A stretch of 61,350 bases of DNA from Fulvivirga sp. (GTDB lineage Bacteria > Bacteroidota > Bacteroidia > Cytophagales > Cyclobacteriaceae), in contig JANQLQ010000255.1 of NCBI GenBank assembly GCA_028280565.1, forward strand, positions 1 through 61,350, given 5' to 3'. Below the pieces are notes generated by a model, which had not been told where the DNA came from, ran no database searches, and saw only the letters and a program-made list of their open reading frames with translations. Numbering within the stretch: the first letter of the stretch is position 1; the number at the start of each line of letters is the position of its first letter. A program made the position numbers and the translations under genes. Of the stretch, positions 9,906-19,361 are shown in pieces.

Positions 9906-9915
9906 AATACTTTTG

Positions 9916-10668
9916 TCATGAAAATGCCAGGCCCCCGTTGATGTCAATATTTGCTCCCGTGACGAAAGAGGTTTCGTAAGAGGCCATACAAGCTACAAGG
10001 TTAGCTACCTCCTCTGCTGTACCTTCACGGCGCAGGGGAGTACCGTTAGCCACATTTTTGCGGACCTGGTCTTGGGTAAACACATCATGGAACGTAGTAG
10101 AGATCATTCCCGGGCACAGCGCATTTACGCGGATATCTTGGGGACCCAGCTCCTTGGCCATAGCTCTAGTAAACGTCATCACAGCCCCCTTAGCGGTAGC
10201 ATAGGCGGAAGCACCGGGACCACCGCCGTCCCGTCCCGCTTGTGAAGCGAAATTAATGATCGATGCCCCGGGCTTCATGTGGGGAACCACCGCTTTCATG
10301 GCCAGGAATACGCTGTTAAGGTTAAGCTGTATCACTTTGTTGAAAAAGTCCTCGTCCATTTCCCCGATCTTTTTCCGTGCTACCAGCCCACCGGCTACAT
10401 TTACTAATACATGGATCTCATCCCCATACGTTTCAAGGGTGCTATGGACCACATGTTCGATGTCTGCCTGCCGGGTCATATCTCCTTGTATGATGATCGC
10501 TTCTCCCCCGGCCCCTTTGATCTCGTATAATGTCTCCTTAGCTTGTTCTTCATTGTCGTAGTAGTTAATCACGACTTTAGCTCCTTCGCTTGCTAATTTT
10601 TTTGAAACTGCCTTTCCAATATCCCTGGCCCCGCCAGTGACTATGGCTACTTTGTCTTTTAAAAGCAT
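9916..10668 (-). CDS. SDR oxidoreductase, probable DEH (4-deoxy-L-erythro-5-hexoseulose uronate) reductase
   Basis: The protein has 250 residues and is a classical short-chain dehydrogenase. The Rossmann motif TGGARDIG (11-18) has Asp in place of the usual Gly. Other motifs are VAGG (91-94), Ser142, and the catalytic YATAK (Tyr156, Lys160). The C-terminal DINGG is typical. In alginate loci an SDR in this position reduces DEH to KDG with NAD(P)H, and its place directly before kdgK supports this. The substrate is inferred from context because SDR sequences alone do not fix it. The gene lies 39 nt after the transporter. Confidence 0.82.
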   Translation of the reverse strand: MLLKDKVAIVTGGARDIGKAVSKKLASEGAKVVINYYDNEEQAKETLYEIKGAGGEAIIIQGDMTRQADIEHVVHSTLETYGDEIHVLVNVAGGLVARKKIGEMDEDFFNKVIQLNLNSVFLAMKAVVPHMKPGASIINFASQAGRDGGGPGASAYATAKGAVMTFTRAMAKELGPQDIRVNALCPGMISTTFHDVFTQDQVRKNVANGTPLRREGTAEEVANLVACMASYETSFVTGANIDINGGLAFS

Positions 10669-10707
10669 TGCTACCTATTTTTAAAATGGTCTTCCAATTA
10701 GTGTTTT

Positions 10708-11973
10708 TTATCCAATGGGTTTTATCTCTTTTGCCAACCAGAAGACAGAACCTACTCCCAGGGGAACAAAAACGGCGATCATCACGAATATGGGCACATA
10801 AGAATATGCCGAGATCACGGGTACCAAAAAATTCATGATAATAACCGAGAACACACCCACCGAGCCGCCTAGGCCTGCCAATGAGCCCACAGAAGGACCG
10901 CTGAACAGGTCACTGGGAATCGTTTGTATATTGCTGATGACAAACTGGAACCCGTAAAGAACAAAAGCGACGATGATAACGAATATAAGTGCTGTATTGG
11001 CAAAAAAGATAGTGGCTAATAGCCCTGCAAACATGATCACACCGCCTACGCTGATGGTCTTTTTCCGGGCTTTATCTACCGAATCCCCCAGCCGCATACG
11101 CCAGCCCGCATAGTACCCCCCAGAGAGGCTGCCCAGCGCTGCTCCTACATAGGGTACCCAAGCGAAAAAGCCTATTTCTTTTACGTTAAACCCATATTGG
11201 TCTGCCAAGTAGATGGGCATCCACCCTACGAATAGCCACCAGATGGGCTCTACAAAAAAACGAGAGACCAATACGGCCCAAGCCTCCCGGTGGCCTAATA
11301 TCTGTTTCATACCCAAGCCCGGGGATGTTTCCGTGGTTTCCTTCTCTTCCGTGGTTTCTAAAATGTGCTCTTTTTCCTCTTCCGTGATCCACGGATGTTG
11401 GGCAGGGAGCGCTTTATTGATCAACAGCCAGGGGATCACCCATAGCAATCCCAGCGCCCCGACTATGATAAATGTGGTCTTCCATCCAAAAGCCGCCCAT
11501 AACAGGGCGATCAGCGGCGGCGCTACTACAGACCCCAGGGAAGCACCCGAGTTAAAGATGCCTTGGGCCATGGCACGCTCTTTCAGGGGGAACCATTCCG
11601 CGTTGCTTTTCACCGCCCCGGGCCAGTTGCCTGCTTCTCCTAAGCCCAGCAAGGCCCGGAAGATGCCGAAACTTAGTAGCCCGCGGGCCATCGCGTGAAG
11701 AATAGTGGCTAGCCCCCATACCGTGATAGAAACTACAAAGCCCAGTCGCGTGCCGATCTTGTCAAACATTTTGCCAGAAGCCGACTGGCCAATAGCATAC
11801 GCTATCATAAAAATGTTCAAGATCATGGCATAGTCGCTTTTGCTCATCCCGAGATCTTCCGAGATGCTTGGCCACATGATCCCTAAGGCCGAACGGTCAA
11901 TGTAATTGATGACCGTAGCCAGGCATATGAGCCCTATAATGACCCAGCGTAATCCTTTGATCTTCATATTCAA
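10708..11973 (-). CDS. MFS transporter, hexuronate/DEH type (ACS family)
   Basis: The protein has 421 residues with about twelve hydrophobic segments. The first loop carries the MFS signature GKMFDKIGTRLG, followed by FRALLGLGEAGNWPGAVK, a motif typical of the anion:cation symporter group that includes ExuT. It is expected in the inner membrane and, from context, would carry the monouronate made by PL17 and KdgF into the cytoplasm. It overlaps kdgF by 4 nt (ATGA), which implies translational coupling. A long charged central loop (about residues 190-215, EEEKEHILETTEEKETTE) separates the two six-helix halves. Confidence 0.88.
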   Translation of the reverse strand: MNMKIKGLRWVIIGLICLATVINYIDRSALGIMWPSISEDLGMSKSDYAMILNIFMIAYAIGQSASGKMFDKIGTRLGFVVSITVWGLATILHAMARGLLSFGIFRALLGLGEAGNWPGAVKSNAEWFPLKERAMAQGIFNSGASLGSVVAPPLIALLWAAFGWKTTFIIVGALGLLWVIPWLLINKALPAQHPWITEEEKEHILETTEEKETTETSPGLGMKQILGHREAWAVLVSRFFVEPIWWLFVGWMPIYLADQYGFNVKEIGFFAWVPYVGAALGSLSGGYYAGWRMRLGDSVDKARKKTISVGGVIMFAGLLATIFFANTALIFVIIVAFVLYGFQFVISNIQTIPSDLFSGPSVGSLAGLGGSVGVFSVIIMNFLVPVISAYSYVPIFVMIAVFVPLGVGSVFWLAKEIKPIG

Positions 11974-12323
11974 GCCTGGTCAAAAAAGTCTTCCCTAATA
12001 GGGCTAAAAACATCGATGAGCTCTCCTTTTTCCAAGCATACCGCTCCATGAGGCACATTAGGGGGGATGTAAAAGCCATCACCGGGACCGATCACCTGTT
12101 TTTTATCTCCTACCTGCAGTTCAAATTTCCCGCTTACCACGTACGTGGCCTGGCTATGAAAATGCTCATGGACCGTGCCCACGGCCCCTTCTTCAAACAA
12201 TACACGCGCCATCAGTATTTTATCATCGTATCCCATGATCTGTCGCTTTAGGCCCGGGGCCATCTCTTCCCATGCGATTTCTTTGCCTAATAAAACTTCG
12301 TTGCTTTTTTCCGATCTTTTCAT
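11970..12323 (-). CDS. kdgF: KdgF cupin, unsaturated uronate linearisation
   Basis: The protein has 117 residues and a single cupin fold. The metal-site pattern is HEHFHSQ (His52, His54, Gln58) plus His92 in IPPNVPHGA, as in KdgF proteins. KdgF speeds the conversion of 4,5-unsaturated monouronates, made by exolytic lyases, into linear ketonised DEH. It is placed between the PL17 exolyase and the uronate transporter, which suits that role. It starts 6 nt after the PL17 stop and overlaps the transporter start by 4 nt. Confidence 0.9.
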   Translation of the reverse strand: MKRSEKSNEVLLGKEIAWEEMAPGLKRQIMGYDDKILMARVLFEEGAVGTVHEHFHSQATYVVSGKFELQVGDKKQVIGPGDGFYIPPNVPHGAVCLEKGELIDVFSPIREDFFDQA

Positions 12324-12329
12324 GATTCC

Positions 12330-14594
12330 TTAATTGATTAATTTGTGGTGAATAAGTGTAAAAGGACCGCTCCATGCTATCTCCTCTTTCCCTACTTGTA
12401 CTTTGTGTTGTGTCGTTGCCAAACTGTTGTTGTTGCTTAGGGCAAACACCATACTTTCTCCTGTTTTTACCTCAACTTGCACTATGGAATATTGGTCATT
12501 GTTTTTAAGGATCTTTATTTCCTTTACCTGTCCGTAGGCATTGGACGCTATTTCCGTCACCGGCGAATACTTCCCGTGACATTCCGTGGTGGACACGAAA
12601 ATTACATCTTGCTTGTCTTTTACCCGTTGGATAAAAACGGGATCTCGCCTCAGGTTAAATAATGGGTCTGATTTGCCTACTCGCCCGAAGATCAACTGGT
12701 CCGTGCCACTGGCGACAGTGGTAAGGGTATAAAAGCGATTCTTGTAAAACCAATTGAGCATGACATTGTCATCCTTAGGTACTCCCGTAGCTTCTACTCC
12801 CAAATGCTGGTAGCCGTGGTCCGTGGCCAGGCTTTCAAAACCTGGGGATTGCTCTATAAGGAAATTGGTTTTCATCACCTCGCCGTGGAAATAATACGGC
12901 AGGTCGTAACTTTCGTGGGTATCATCGGCGGTAACGCGGAAAAGATCTAAAACCACGGGATTTTCAAAGTGATCACTTTCAATAAGGGCGATGGTACGAT
13001 GCAGCGCCACGCCGGGATAAGCAGAGTCTTCCTTGGCACTCATGACTTGGGCCGCTTTATCAGAAACATCGAAAACGTAGGGCGATGAATGGTGCAGGTC
13101 TGCTTGCCGGACGTTTCCTTCGAATTGAGATTTTTGATCTACAATGACGGTATTATGGGCGATGGTCTGTTTGGCCCACGTTGTATTTTCCTTTAAGTAC
13201 CCTCCACCGTCTTTTTGTTCGATATTGACCCACCGGGCCGAACCATAATCCTGGTATACCTCGGCTTCATCATGGTACATGGAGATGGAAAGTTTATCAA
13301 AATGACCGTGTCCCATACCATGTTTGGAATACTTCATCACTACACACAAATCGGTATCGGTGTTGGGGCTACGGAGAATACCTATGCCTCCTTCGGTACC
13401 TTTTGCACCATCGGTCAATTCCATACTTTGTCTATGGAAAGGAGTGGCTTTTCCGGCTGCCAAAGCCGAGGCCGTGCTAAGCCCGGTATCATCCAGCGGC
13501 ACTTTGCCTTGTTTTTCCACAATTGAGAGTAAAGAGGGATCTTGCTCCCCAAAATGGTAGGCGATGTTTACCGCGGCTACGAGCTCGCGGGATAAGAAAG
13601 ACATGCCTTTCTGGGCGTCATTGAACGGGAAAAATTCCCCGGCAGAATTGGCCTGGTTCAGCAGTGCGTGGACCGCCTCTAGCAGTACCCCCTGCCGGTA
13701 GTCAAATATTTTTAAACTGGGACGTTTGTTTTGTAAAGCTTGTGCAAACACCAAGAACGGGTACATGGCATAGCGCTGGTAATAGGGGCCTTCCGTGTAA
13801 TACCCGTTAGGAGAAAAAGCCTCATCGATCTGTGCTAAGAAACCGGCCTTTGCTTGGCCGGGGAGTTGAATAAGGCCACCGTCATTATCCTGTACCCGGT
13901 CTGCCGGGACCTGGTGACCCGAACCGTATAAGGCACGCTGGACCAGTTCTTCGTCATCCATCACCAGCCCGATCATACCCACGGCGGCATTACCCCACGT
14001 GCTATGATTATGGATGCGATTAAAAAACTGGGGGGTTTCTACCGACAAAAAGTCGGCATAAGGGAGGAAAAATTCGCGGTTGAGCTTCTCTCTTTCTTTT
14101 GGGTCCAGCCAATCGTAGATACAGTCATAGGCCTGGCTTATGTATACCATCCAATTTGCATCGTTCAGACACTGCCAAAAGAACTTACCCCGCGCGTAGG
14201 AGCGTGTAGCCGGGTGGCGATCTACCTGGGGGAACAACTGGGCATAGGCACGTAAAACATCCCGTGTAAACTCAGCATACCGAACCTCTCCCGTGATTTG
14301 GTATAATGCCCCGGCTTTTTGAAGCGTGAAGAAATTGCGCTTGTGCTGCTCATGGGAATAACCCCCGGCCAAGTCTTTCGGCACTGGCACCTGTATACCC
14401 CGGCCCATCTCCCGGTCTACCTCCGCCTGTAATTGGCGAATGGACTGGTCCAGCAAAGGAAGTTTACCAAGTTGTTGTTTGATGGCCCCGGCTCCCTTTT
14501 GAGTAAGGATCAAAGACGGATGGTCCTGGCCCATGAGTGTACTCATCGCCCCTGTCAAAACAAGTAGTAGTGCTATGTGTCGCGATGGAATCAT
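12330..14594 (-). CDS. PL17 oligoalginate lyase
   Basis: The protein has 754 residues with a type I signal peptide (MIPSRHIALLLVLTGAMSTLMG), so it is probably periplasmic. The N-terminal half is an alginate-lyase alpha/alpha toroid with the Asn-His pair in RIHNHSTWGNAAVG (about 193-206) and the tyrosine motif GYYTEGPYYQRYA (about 260). The C-terminal half is a heparinase II/III-like beta domain containing MGHGHFDKLSISMY. PL17 enzymes release unsaturated monouronate from oligoalginate exolytically. The gene overlaps the PL6 gene by 4 nt. Full family length, no defects seen. Confidence 0.92.
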   Translation of the reverse strand: MIPSRHIALLLVLTGAMSTLMGQDHPSLILTQKGAGAIKQQLGKLPLLDQSIRQLQAEVDREMGRGIQVPVPKDLAGGYSHEQHKRNFFTLQKAGALYQITGEVRYAEFTRDVLRAYAQLFPQVDRHPATRSYARGKFFWQCLNDANWMVYISQAYDCIYDWLDPKEREKLNREFFLPYADFLSVETPQFFNRIHNHSTWGNAAVGMIGLVMDDEELVQRALYGSGHQVPADRVQDNDGGLIQLPGQAKAGFLAQIDEAFSPNGYYTEGPYYQRYAMYPFLVFAQALQNKRPSLKIFDYRQGVLLEAVHALLNQANSAGEFFPFNDAQKGMSFLSRELVAAVNIAYHFGEQDPSLLSIVEKQGKVPLDDTGLSTASALAAGKATPFHRQSMELTDGAKGTEGGIGILRSPNTDTDLCVVMKYSKHGMGHGHFDKLSISMYHDEAEVYQDYGSARWVNIEQKDGGGYLKENTTWAKQTIAHNTVIVDQKSQFEGNVRQADLHHSSPYVFDVSDKAAQVMSAKEDSAYPGVALHRTIALIESDHFENPVVLDLFRVTADDTHESYDLPYYFHGEVMKTNFLIEQSPGFESLATDHGYQHLGVEATGVPKDDNVMLNWFYKNRFYTLTTVASGTDQLIFGRVGKSDPLFNLRRDPVFIQRVKDKQDVIFVSTTECHGKYSPVTEIASNAYGQVKEIKILKNNDQYSIVQVEVKTGESMVFALSNNNSLATTQHKVQVGKEEIAWSGPFTLIHHKLIN

Positions 14595-16864
14595 TTGGAT
14601 AGAGTAATATTTTCGGTGGTGAATTGATCGTTATTGGATACGATGCCTGGCGTTTGCCGGAACTCGCTGTTCCTGGCGATGGCGATAGGTTCTCCATTCG
14701 TAAGATGCAGTACCAAGGGAGCACTATTTTGCCACGTACAGCCATCTACGAGCATGTTTTGAACGCCGTGAAACTTTACGGAAGCCCCCGTTTTGTTACG
14801 TTTTCCGTTACCGCAGTCAACAAACCGATTATCCACGGCCTTCACAATGGGCCCGAAGGTGCTTTCATCGGTACCTCCGCGATAAAGGTGGATCACCGGA
14901 CCGCGGACTTTCTCAAAGGTGCTGTTCGTTACGATAACGTCTTCTACATTGTAGATCCCCAAATCCTCTACCTCCCTGTCAAGTGACAAAATGGCGCCCG
15001 TAACGTTTTTAAAGGTAGAACCCTCGATCCACACAGTATCGGCCATGGTATGCTGGTAGACCTTTAAGAAGTCAAAAGAGTGGTTGACGTCAAGGTCCAC
15101 TACTTGGCAATTTTTCACGAATAACTTGTAGTTCCTGTTCATGGAATACTTGCTAGTGGTCACTACACTATTGCCGGGCTGGCCAGGAGATTGGGAGCCG
15201 TCAATGTATAAGTTTTCAAGGGCGAGTGCACCTTCATTGTTGATCCTGAAAAAGTCTGTTTTTTCAGATTGTATAATCGCGGGCGGGCCTGCCGGGGTCT
15301 TTATGGATACCGGGTGGTCTATTCCAAAATCTTTAGTAAGGACATAATTTTCATCCCCAACCAATTCTAGTACATCCCCGGGATTACTATTTTCAAAAGC
15401 CTCGATCAACGTATTGGTGCCCGGTGTTACTTGGATTACCTTCCCCGTCCCAAAACCTACCTCAATATCCTCCCGGGGGTAATACCGCGCCCCGGATAGC
15501 TCCTTTATTACCGGTGTCTGGATCGTTGAAAAGTTGATTTTATCCAGTAAAGTCGAGGCAGGAGCCGGGATACCCCCGTCATTTTCCGAAACGGCATAGT
15601 CCACCTTTTCGAACCCTTCATCAAACGGTAGCTCCACCCCCTGGTTAATAATGTTGTCCTCGAAGGTGATACCGGATACATCGTCGTAAATCGTAAATGG
15701 CCTAGGGTTGGTGTTGCTCATGAAAAGATTGCCGGCCAATAGCGTGCCCGTGGGTATCGCTGACCGCTCTTCATCGCTCCCGGCGCAGAGCTGTATATGG
15801 TCGCAATCCACCAGTACGTTGTTTTCTATCTTGGCATCCACCACCTGGTTGTAGCGGTTGAGGGGGGAGTTGGGTACTCCGTTCATCACCACCAATGCCC
15901 CCCTGAAGCGGTAGCCGGTCAAGCCATAGAGATAATTATTCTTTACGGTTTGGTATTCATTGATCACACGGATACCACCGGTATTGGGCTTTCGATTGCC
16001 AAAAAAGTAATTGTTTTCTACTAGGGTATGCTGCCCATGACGCATAGTAAGGGTACCCCGGCATTCGTAAAAAACATTGTCGCGGTAGATGTTATTCCCC
16101 GATTTATTGGAAATGATCTCATGCTCCCCGTTGCAGCGGTCGAAATAATTTCTCTCCACCAGCGTATGGCTGTTCGCCAAAGAATAGTGGCTAGTACCTA
16201 TCCTTAGAGTTTCTCCGCCGTTTGCACCTAGGTTTTGCCGGGGTCCAAAGTAGTTGTTTTTGACCTGGTGATAGTTTTGCTGGCTCTTTTCAGAGTTTAA
16301 GCGTACCGCCAGCGTTACACCCCTGTTGCGTTTTCCTATGAGGCTGTTGTGGTCAAAGGTGTTGTGCTTTCCATAAATGGCGACCCATGTGTCCGATTCA
16401 AATCTTTCCGGGGGATTGTAATTATCAATCACACAATGGGATACCCTACAGTGATTAGCGAGGTGGGTCTTATCTTTCCTAAAGGCAATCACTTCGCTGG
16501 TGGGGGTATACCCGTTTTTAAAGACCAGGCCGGATACGTGCAGGTATTCACCCGCTATCCTTAAATTGGACTGCCCACTAAGGATAACAGCCCCTTCCTG
16601 TTCAGCTTTTAGCGCTATTGGCTGCTGTTCTGTACCTTTTCCTTCAAAAAGTATTTCGGCATCTTGCCAGGTACCGTTAGCCATCACGATCACCGCCCCG
16701 GGCTGGGCTTGGGTAATCGCCTTTTCGAGTTCGCCCATGGTGCGGACCACTACTCGCCCTGGCATGCGGTGGCAAGACACTAAAAGGCTGGTAAGAATAA
16801 AGAGGGTAAGAAAGCAGTATTTCACTATCAAAACGCTGTTAAGGATGTGAGACTTCAAGCGCAT
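14591..16864 (-). CDS. PL6 alginate lyase lipoprotein, two-domain form
   Basis: The protein has 757 residues. The signal peptide ends in a lipobox (TSLLVSC). The sequence is a parallel beta-helix rich in Asn ladders. The chondroitinase B-like catalytic region contains NGGETLRIGTSHYS, NGEHEIISNKSGNN and GTLTMRHGQHTLVENN, which hold the Glu, Lys, Arg and His residues of PL6 active sites. The length, with a second beta-helix domain in the C-terminal half, matches the long PL6 subfamily. It acts on poly-mannuronate or mixed alginate, probably at the outer membrane or in the periplasm. It overlaps the upstream PL7 gene by 26 nt. Confidence 0.92.
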   Translation of the reverse strand: MRLKSHILNSVLIVKYCFLTLFILTSLLVSCHRMPGRVVVRTMGELEKAITQAQPGAVIVMANGTWQDAEILFEGKGTEQQPIALKAEQEGAVILSGQSNLRIAGEYLHVSGLVFKNGYTPTSEVIAFRKDKTHLANHCRVSHCVIDNYNPPERFESDTWVAIYGKHNTFDHNSLIGKRNRGVTLAVRLNSEKSQQNYHQVKNNYFGPRQNLGANGGETLRIGTSHYSLANSHTLVERNYFDRCNGEHEIISNKSGNNIYRDNVFYECRGTLTMRHGQHTLVENNYFFGNRKPNTGGIRVINEYQTVKNNYLYGLTGYRFRGALVVMNGVPNSPLNRYNQVVDAKIENNVLVDCDHIQLCAGSDEERSAIPTGTLLAGNLFMSNTNPRPFTIYDDVSGITFEDNIINQGVELPFDEGFEKVDYAVSENDGGIPAPASTLLDKINFSTIQTPVIKELSGARYYPREDIEVGFGTGKVIQVTPGTNTLIEAFENSNPGDVLELVGDENYVLTKDFGIDHPVSIKTPAGPPAIIQSEKTDFFRINNEGALALENLYIDGSQSPGQPGNSVVTTSKYSMNRNYKLFVKNCQVVDLDVNHSFDFLKVYQHTMADTVWIEGSTFKNVTGAILSLDREVEDLGIYNVEDVIVTNSTFEKVRGPVIHLYRGGTDESTFGPIVKAVDNRFVDCGNGKRNKTGASVKFHGVQNMLVDGCTWQNSAPLVLHLTNGEPIAIARNSEFRQTPGIVSNNDQFTTENITLSK

Positions 16865-17789
16865 AATATTTCACCTTGGCATAGGCCCCTTCATCTTGGG
16901 TGACCAGGTAGTTGCCAGCTTTAAAATAATTTTCGAATACAGACCATTTTTCCATGTGAATGCCTTCGTAGACCAGCGACTGTTTGTCATTCAAGATCAC
17001 TTCGAGCCGCCCTTCGGAGGCTATCACTTCCAAAGTGAACGGCTCGAAGCCTACTTTTTCGTCGAAAGTGATGCCTTCGTCATCGGTCCATGCACTTACG
17101 GGCAGTAGCTCAGTGCCCGTGGCATTTATATCTTTCAGCTCCTTGGTCTTCACGCGTACCTTTTCGTTATTCCAATAGATCTTCAATACGGGCGGTGCGT
17201 TGTTGTCATCCTCCCCGATCAGGTCCCGTTGTTCGTTAGTGAGCCTGCCATGGATCTGCATAATGATCGTGCGGTGGTATTTCCCGTTTTCGTCTTTGGA
17301 AATATCGGCCATGGCCAATGTGCCTTTCATCCGGCCACCTTGCTCGAAGGTCCAGTTGGTGGTATTACTGCCCGGTACCATTTGCTCACGTAATTCTGTC
17401 CTGGAGTACTTGGTATTGGTGGTCGTTGCGCCCGGGTAGGTATAAAATACCAATGAGCCATCGGTGGAATCATTATACATGAAAGGCAGCAAGGTAGCAT
17501 TTGTGGCATACTGCAAGATCTCCGGGGGTGTCACCTCGGTGGGCCTTCCAATGGGTAAAGTCACTTTCCAATGCGATAGATCGATATTAGGAAGAAAGTA
17601 ATCCACACCTTCTTGTTTTCCCGGTACGGGTACCTTGGGTGGGTCACTGTCGGGAGATACTTCTTTACTCGGCGGGTCCGGGGCATTATCATCCTGGCAA
17701 CTCGCAGCAAGGAAAGGGAAACAAATGATCGCCATAACAATAAGTTGCTTCCACTTTCCATTTTTATATGGGTCTATTTGAATCGTCAT
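16839..17789 (-). CDS. PL7 alginate lyase lipoprotein, operon copy
   Basis: The protein has 316 residues. The lipobox is FLAASC (Cys31), followed by an Asp/Pro-rich linker up to about residue 60. The PL7 jelly-roll covers residues 68-316 with SRTELREQ (129-136), QIH (178-180) and YFKAGNY (288-294). It has no binding module, unlike the second PL7 enzyme at 7256-8548, and the two differ clearly in sequence, so this is not a recent duplication. It is the first lyase after susCD and probably the main surface endolyase feeding SusD. Confidence 0.92.
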   Translation of the reverse strand: MTIQIDPYKNGKWKQLIVMAIICFPFLAASCQDDNAPDPPSKEVSPDSDPPKVPVPGKQEGVDYFLPNIDLSHWKVTLPIGRPTEVTPPEILQYATNATLLPFMYNDSTDGSLVFYTYPGATTTNTKYSRTELREQMVPGSNTTNWTFEQGGRMKGTLAMADISKDENGKYHRTIIMQIHGRLTNEQRDLIGEDDNNAPPVLKIYWNNEKVRVKTKELKDINATGTELLPVSAWTDDEGITFDEKVGFEPFTLEVIASEGRLEVILNDKQSLVYEGIHMEKWSVFENYFKAGNYLVTQDEGAYAKVKYYALEVSHP

Positions 17790-17989
17790 ATCGAATCGGG
17801 AAAAAGGGTAAGGTTATCTTTGCTGCTATTAATGTTTGGAAAGGCAATGCTCTCTTTGCCTAGCCGGCCAGGGGCGGGCGGTGTTACCTTATTCGCACGG
17901 GAACATGCAAATCCTGTAACCCGGGCCTCTTGCGGTGTAATGCTGATCATTTTCATACCTGTACTCCGGTTACTAATTGTAACCTTCAT
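17786..17989 (-). other. possible 67-codon ORF in the susD-PL7 spacer
   Basis: A 67-codon frame fills the 183-nt spacer. It starts 17 nt before the susD stop and ends in an ATGA overlap with the PL7 start, the same coupling seen elsewhere in the operon. The product (MKVTISNRSTGMKMISITPQ...) has no signal peptide or known family and reads poorly as a protein. The spacer also holds a hairpin, GGTTAC/GTAACC at 17969-17985, across the susD stop. It may be a coupling ORF, or the spacer may be a processing site that separates susCD from lyase expression. Confidence 0.25.
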
Positions 17990-19361
17990 TTTGTTTCAAC
18001 TTATCATTGCTCACATTGATCTCTAACTGTGGGATGGGCAACCGCAGGTCATTGGGAGAAAATGCGAACCCATTATCCTCGGCAAAAACGCTGAGCACAT
18101 TAATTGCCTCATCGAAGCGGATCAAATCATAAAAGCGATGGTTTTCAAAGGCAAGCTCAACCCTTCGCTCATGCAGTAGCATTTGTTTCGTTAGTTCTTC
18201 ACTTCCACCTGGCGCAAGTGTAGGCAGTTCGGCTCGCTCGCGGACTGCGTTGTACGAGGCGATAGCACGTGGGTTACTCGTAGACTCGGCACCTGCCATG
18301 ATGGCCTCGGCATGCATAAGAAGGACATCTGCCAGCCGCAGGACAATCCAGTCATTACCACACAGCCTGGCATCAGAAGATGCGGTTATGAATTTCCCTA
18401 CCTCAAGCGGGTCCACCTCGCTGAAGAGTGTTTTCGAGCGGATGGTATCCCCGGGTTCTAAAGCTGCTATGAATTCGTCAGTGATATAATTCAGCCCACT
18501 GCCCACACCGTCTACGGTCATTTCGAAAGAAAAGTCCTGGCTCTCCTGCGCATCGTCATCGCGGTATTGGATGGCAAATATGATCTCGCTGTTGCGCTCG
18601 TTGTAAAAAACATCATTATAGTTTTCTTGCAAGGCATAATTCGCGTCGGTGACAAGCTCGGAAAGCAATACTTCGGCATCCACATAGTTATCCTGTGTAA
18701 GATAAACTTTGGCAAGCAAGGCTTTCGCTGCCCCGTTTGTAGCTTGTCCTTCCGCTATGCCTCCCCTGGGCGGCAGGGAAGCCACGGCGTCCTCAAGGTC
18801 ATCGACAATGAACTCCAGTACGTTAGCGGCAGGGTCACGATCATAATATTCTTCACCTTCTGCTCCTAACCCGATCACCCTATCCAATATCGGGACATCC
18901 CCGTAAGCGCGCACCAGGTTAAAATGGGCCATCGCTCTAGCAAATTTTGCCTCCGCATTGAACTGTGCTCTTAACGTTTCATTTTCAACGACATCCGAAT
19001 TTTCCAAAATGAGGTTTGCCCGGAATATCACGTTATAATTTGCTGACCAGTAGTCTGCCACGGCTACGTTAGTGGATTCAACATCTAGGAATTCAAACTG
19101 GGCCCAGTCTCCCTCACGTAAATTTGTACGGGTATTGTCCGAACGCATTTCCGTAAGGGCGAATTCCCTTAAAGGGACTTGTTGCAGGCCATCATAAATG
19201 GCCAGTACCCCGACTTCTATCTCTTCCGTAGTGGAATAAAACCCATCGTCCCGGATGGCTGATATCGGTTCAAGGTCCAAATGATCTTCCCCACACCCTT
19301 GCAAGCATAAAAAACCTGTGAGTAAAGTGATAATGTAGATATTTACAGTCTTCATAGTCAT
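17973..19361 (-). CDS. susD: SusD/RagB-family surface glycan-binding lipoprotein
   Basis: The protein has 462 residues. The signal peptide ends in a lipobox (LCLQGC), giving an outer-membrane surface lipoprotein. The N-terminal SusD-like helices contain DDGFYSTTEEIEVGVLAIYD, and the C-terminal RagB/SusD domain has LRLADVLLMHAEAI and ERRVELAFENHRFYDLIRF. It binds oligoalginate and caps the SusC transporter. Its start overlaps the susC stop by one base (TAATG). A second in-frame Met two codons later (MKTVNIY) is an equally good start. Confidence 0.92.
   Translation of the reverse strand: MTMKTVNIYIITLLTGFLCLQGCGEDHLDLEPISAIRDDGFYSTTEEIEVGVLAIYDGLQQVPLREFALTEMRSDNTRTNLREGDWAQFEFLDVESTNVAVADYWSANYNVIFRANLILENSDVVENETLRAQFNAEAKFARAMAHFNLVRAYGDVPILDRVIGLGAEGEEYYDRDPAANVLEFIVDDLEDAVASLPPRGGIAEGQATNGAAKALLAKVYLTQDNYVDAEVLLSELVTDANYALQENYNDVFYNERNSEIIFAIQYRDDDAQESQDFSFEMTVDGVGSGLNYITDEFIAALEPGDTIRSKTLFSEVDPLEVGKFITASSDARLCGNDWIVLRLADVLLMHAEAIMAGAESTSNPRAIASYNAVRERAELPTLAPGGSEELTKQMLLHERRVELAFENHRFYDLIRFDEAINVLSVFAEDNGFAFSPNDLRLPIPQLEINVSNDKLKQNEGYN

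Noticed and set aside
9906-9947. Longer N-terminus of KdgK
   Set aside because: The extra 14 residues overlap the SDR gene and precede the conserved MRIVTFGE start of the family.
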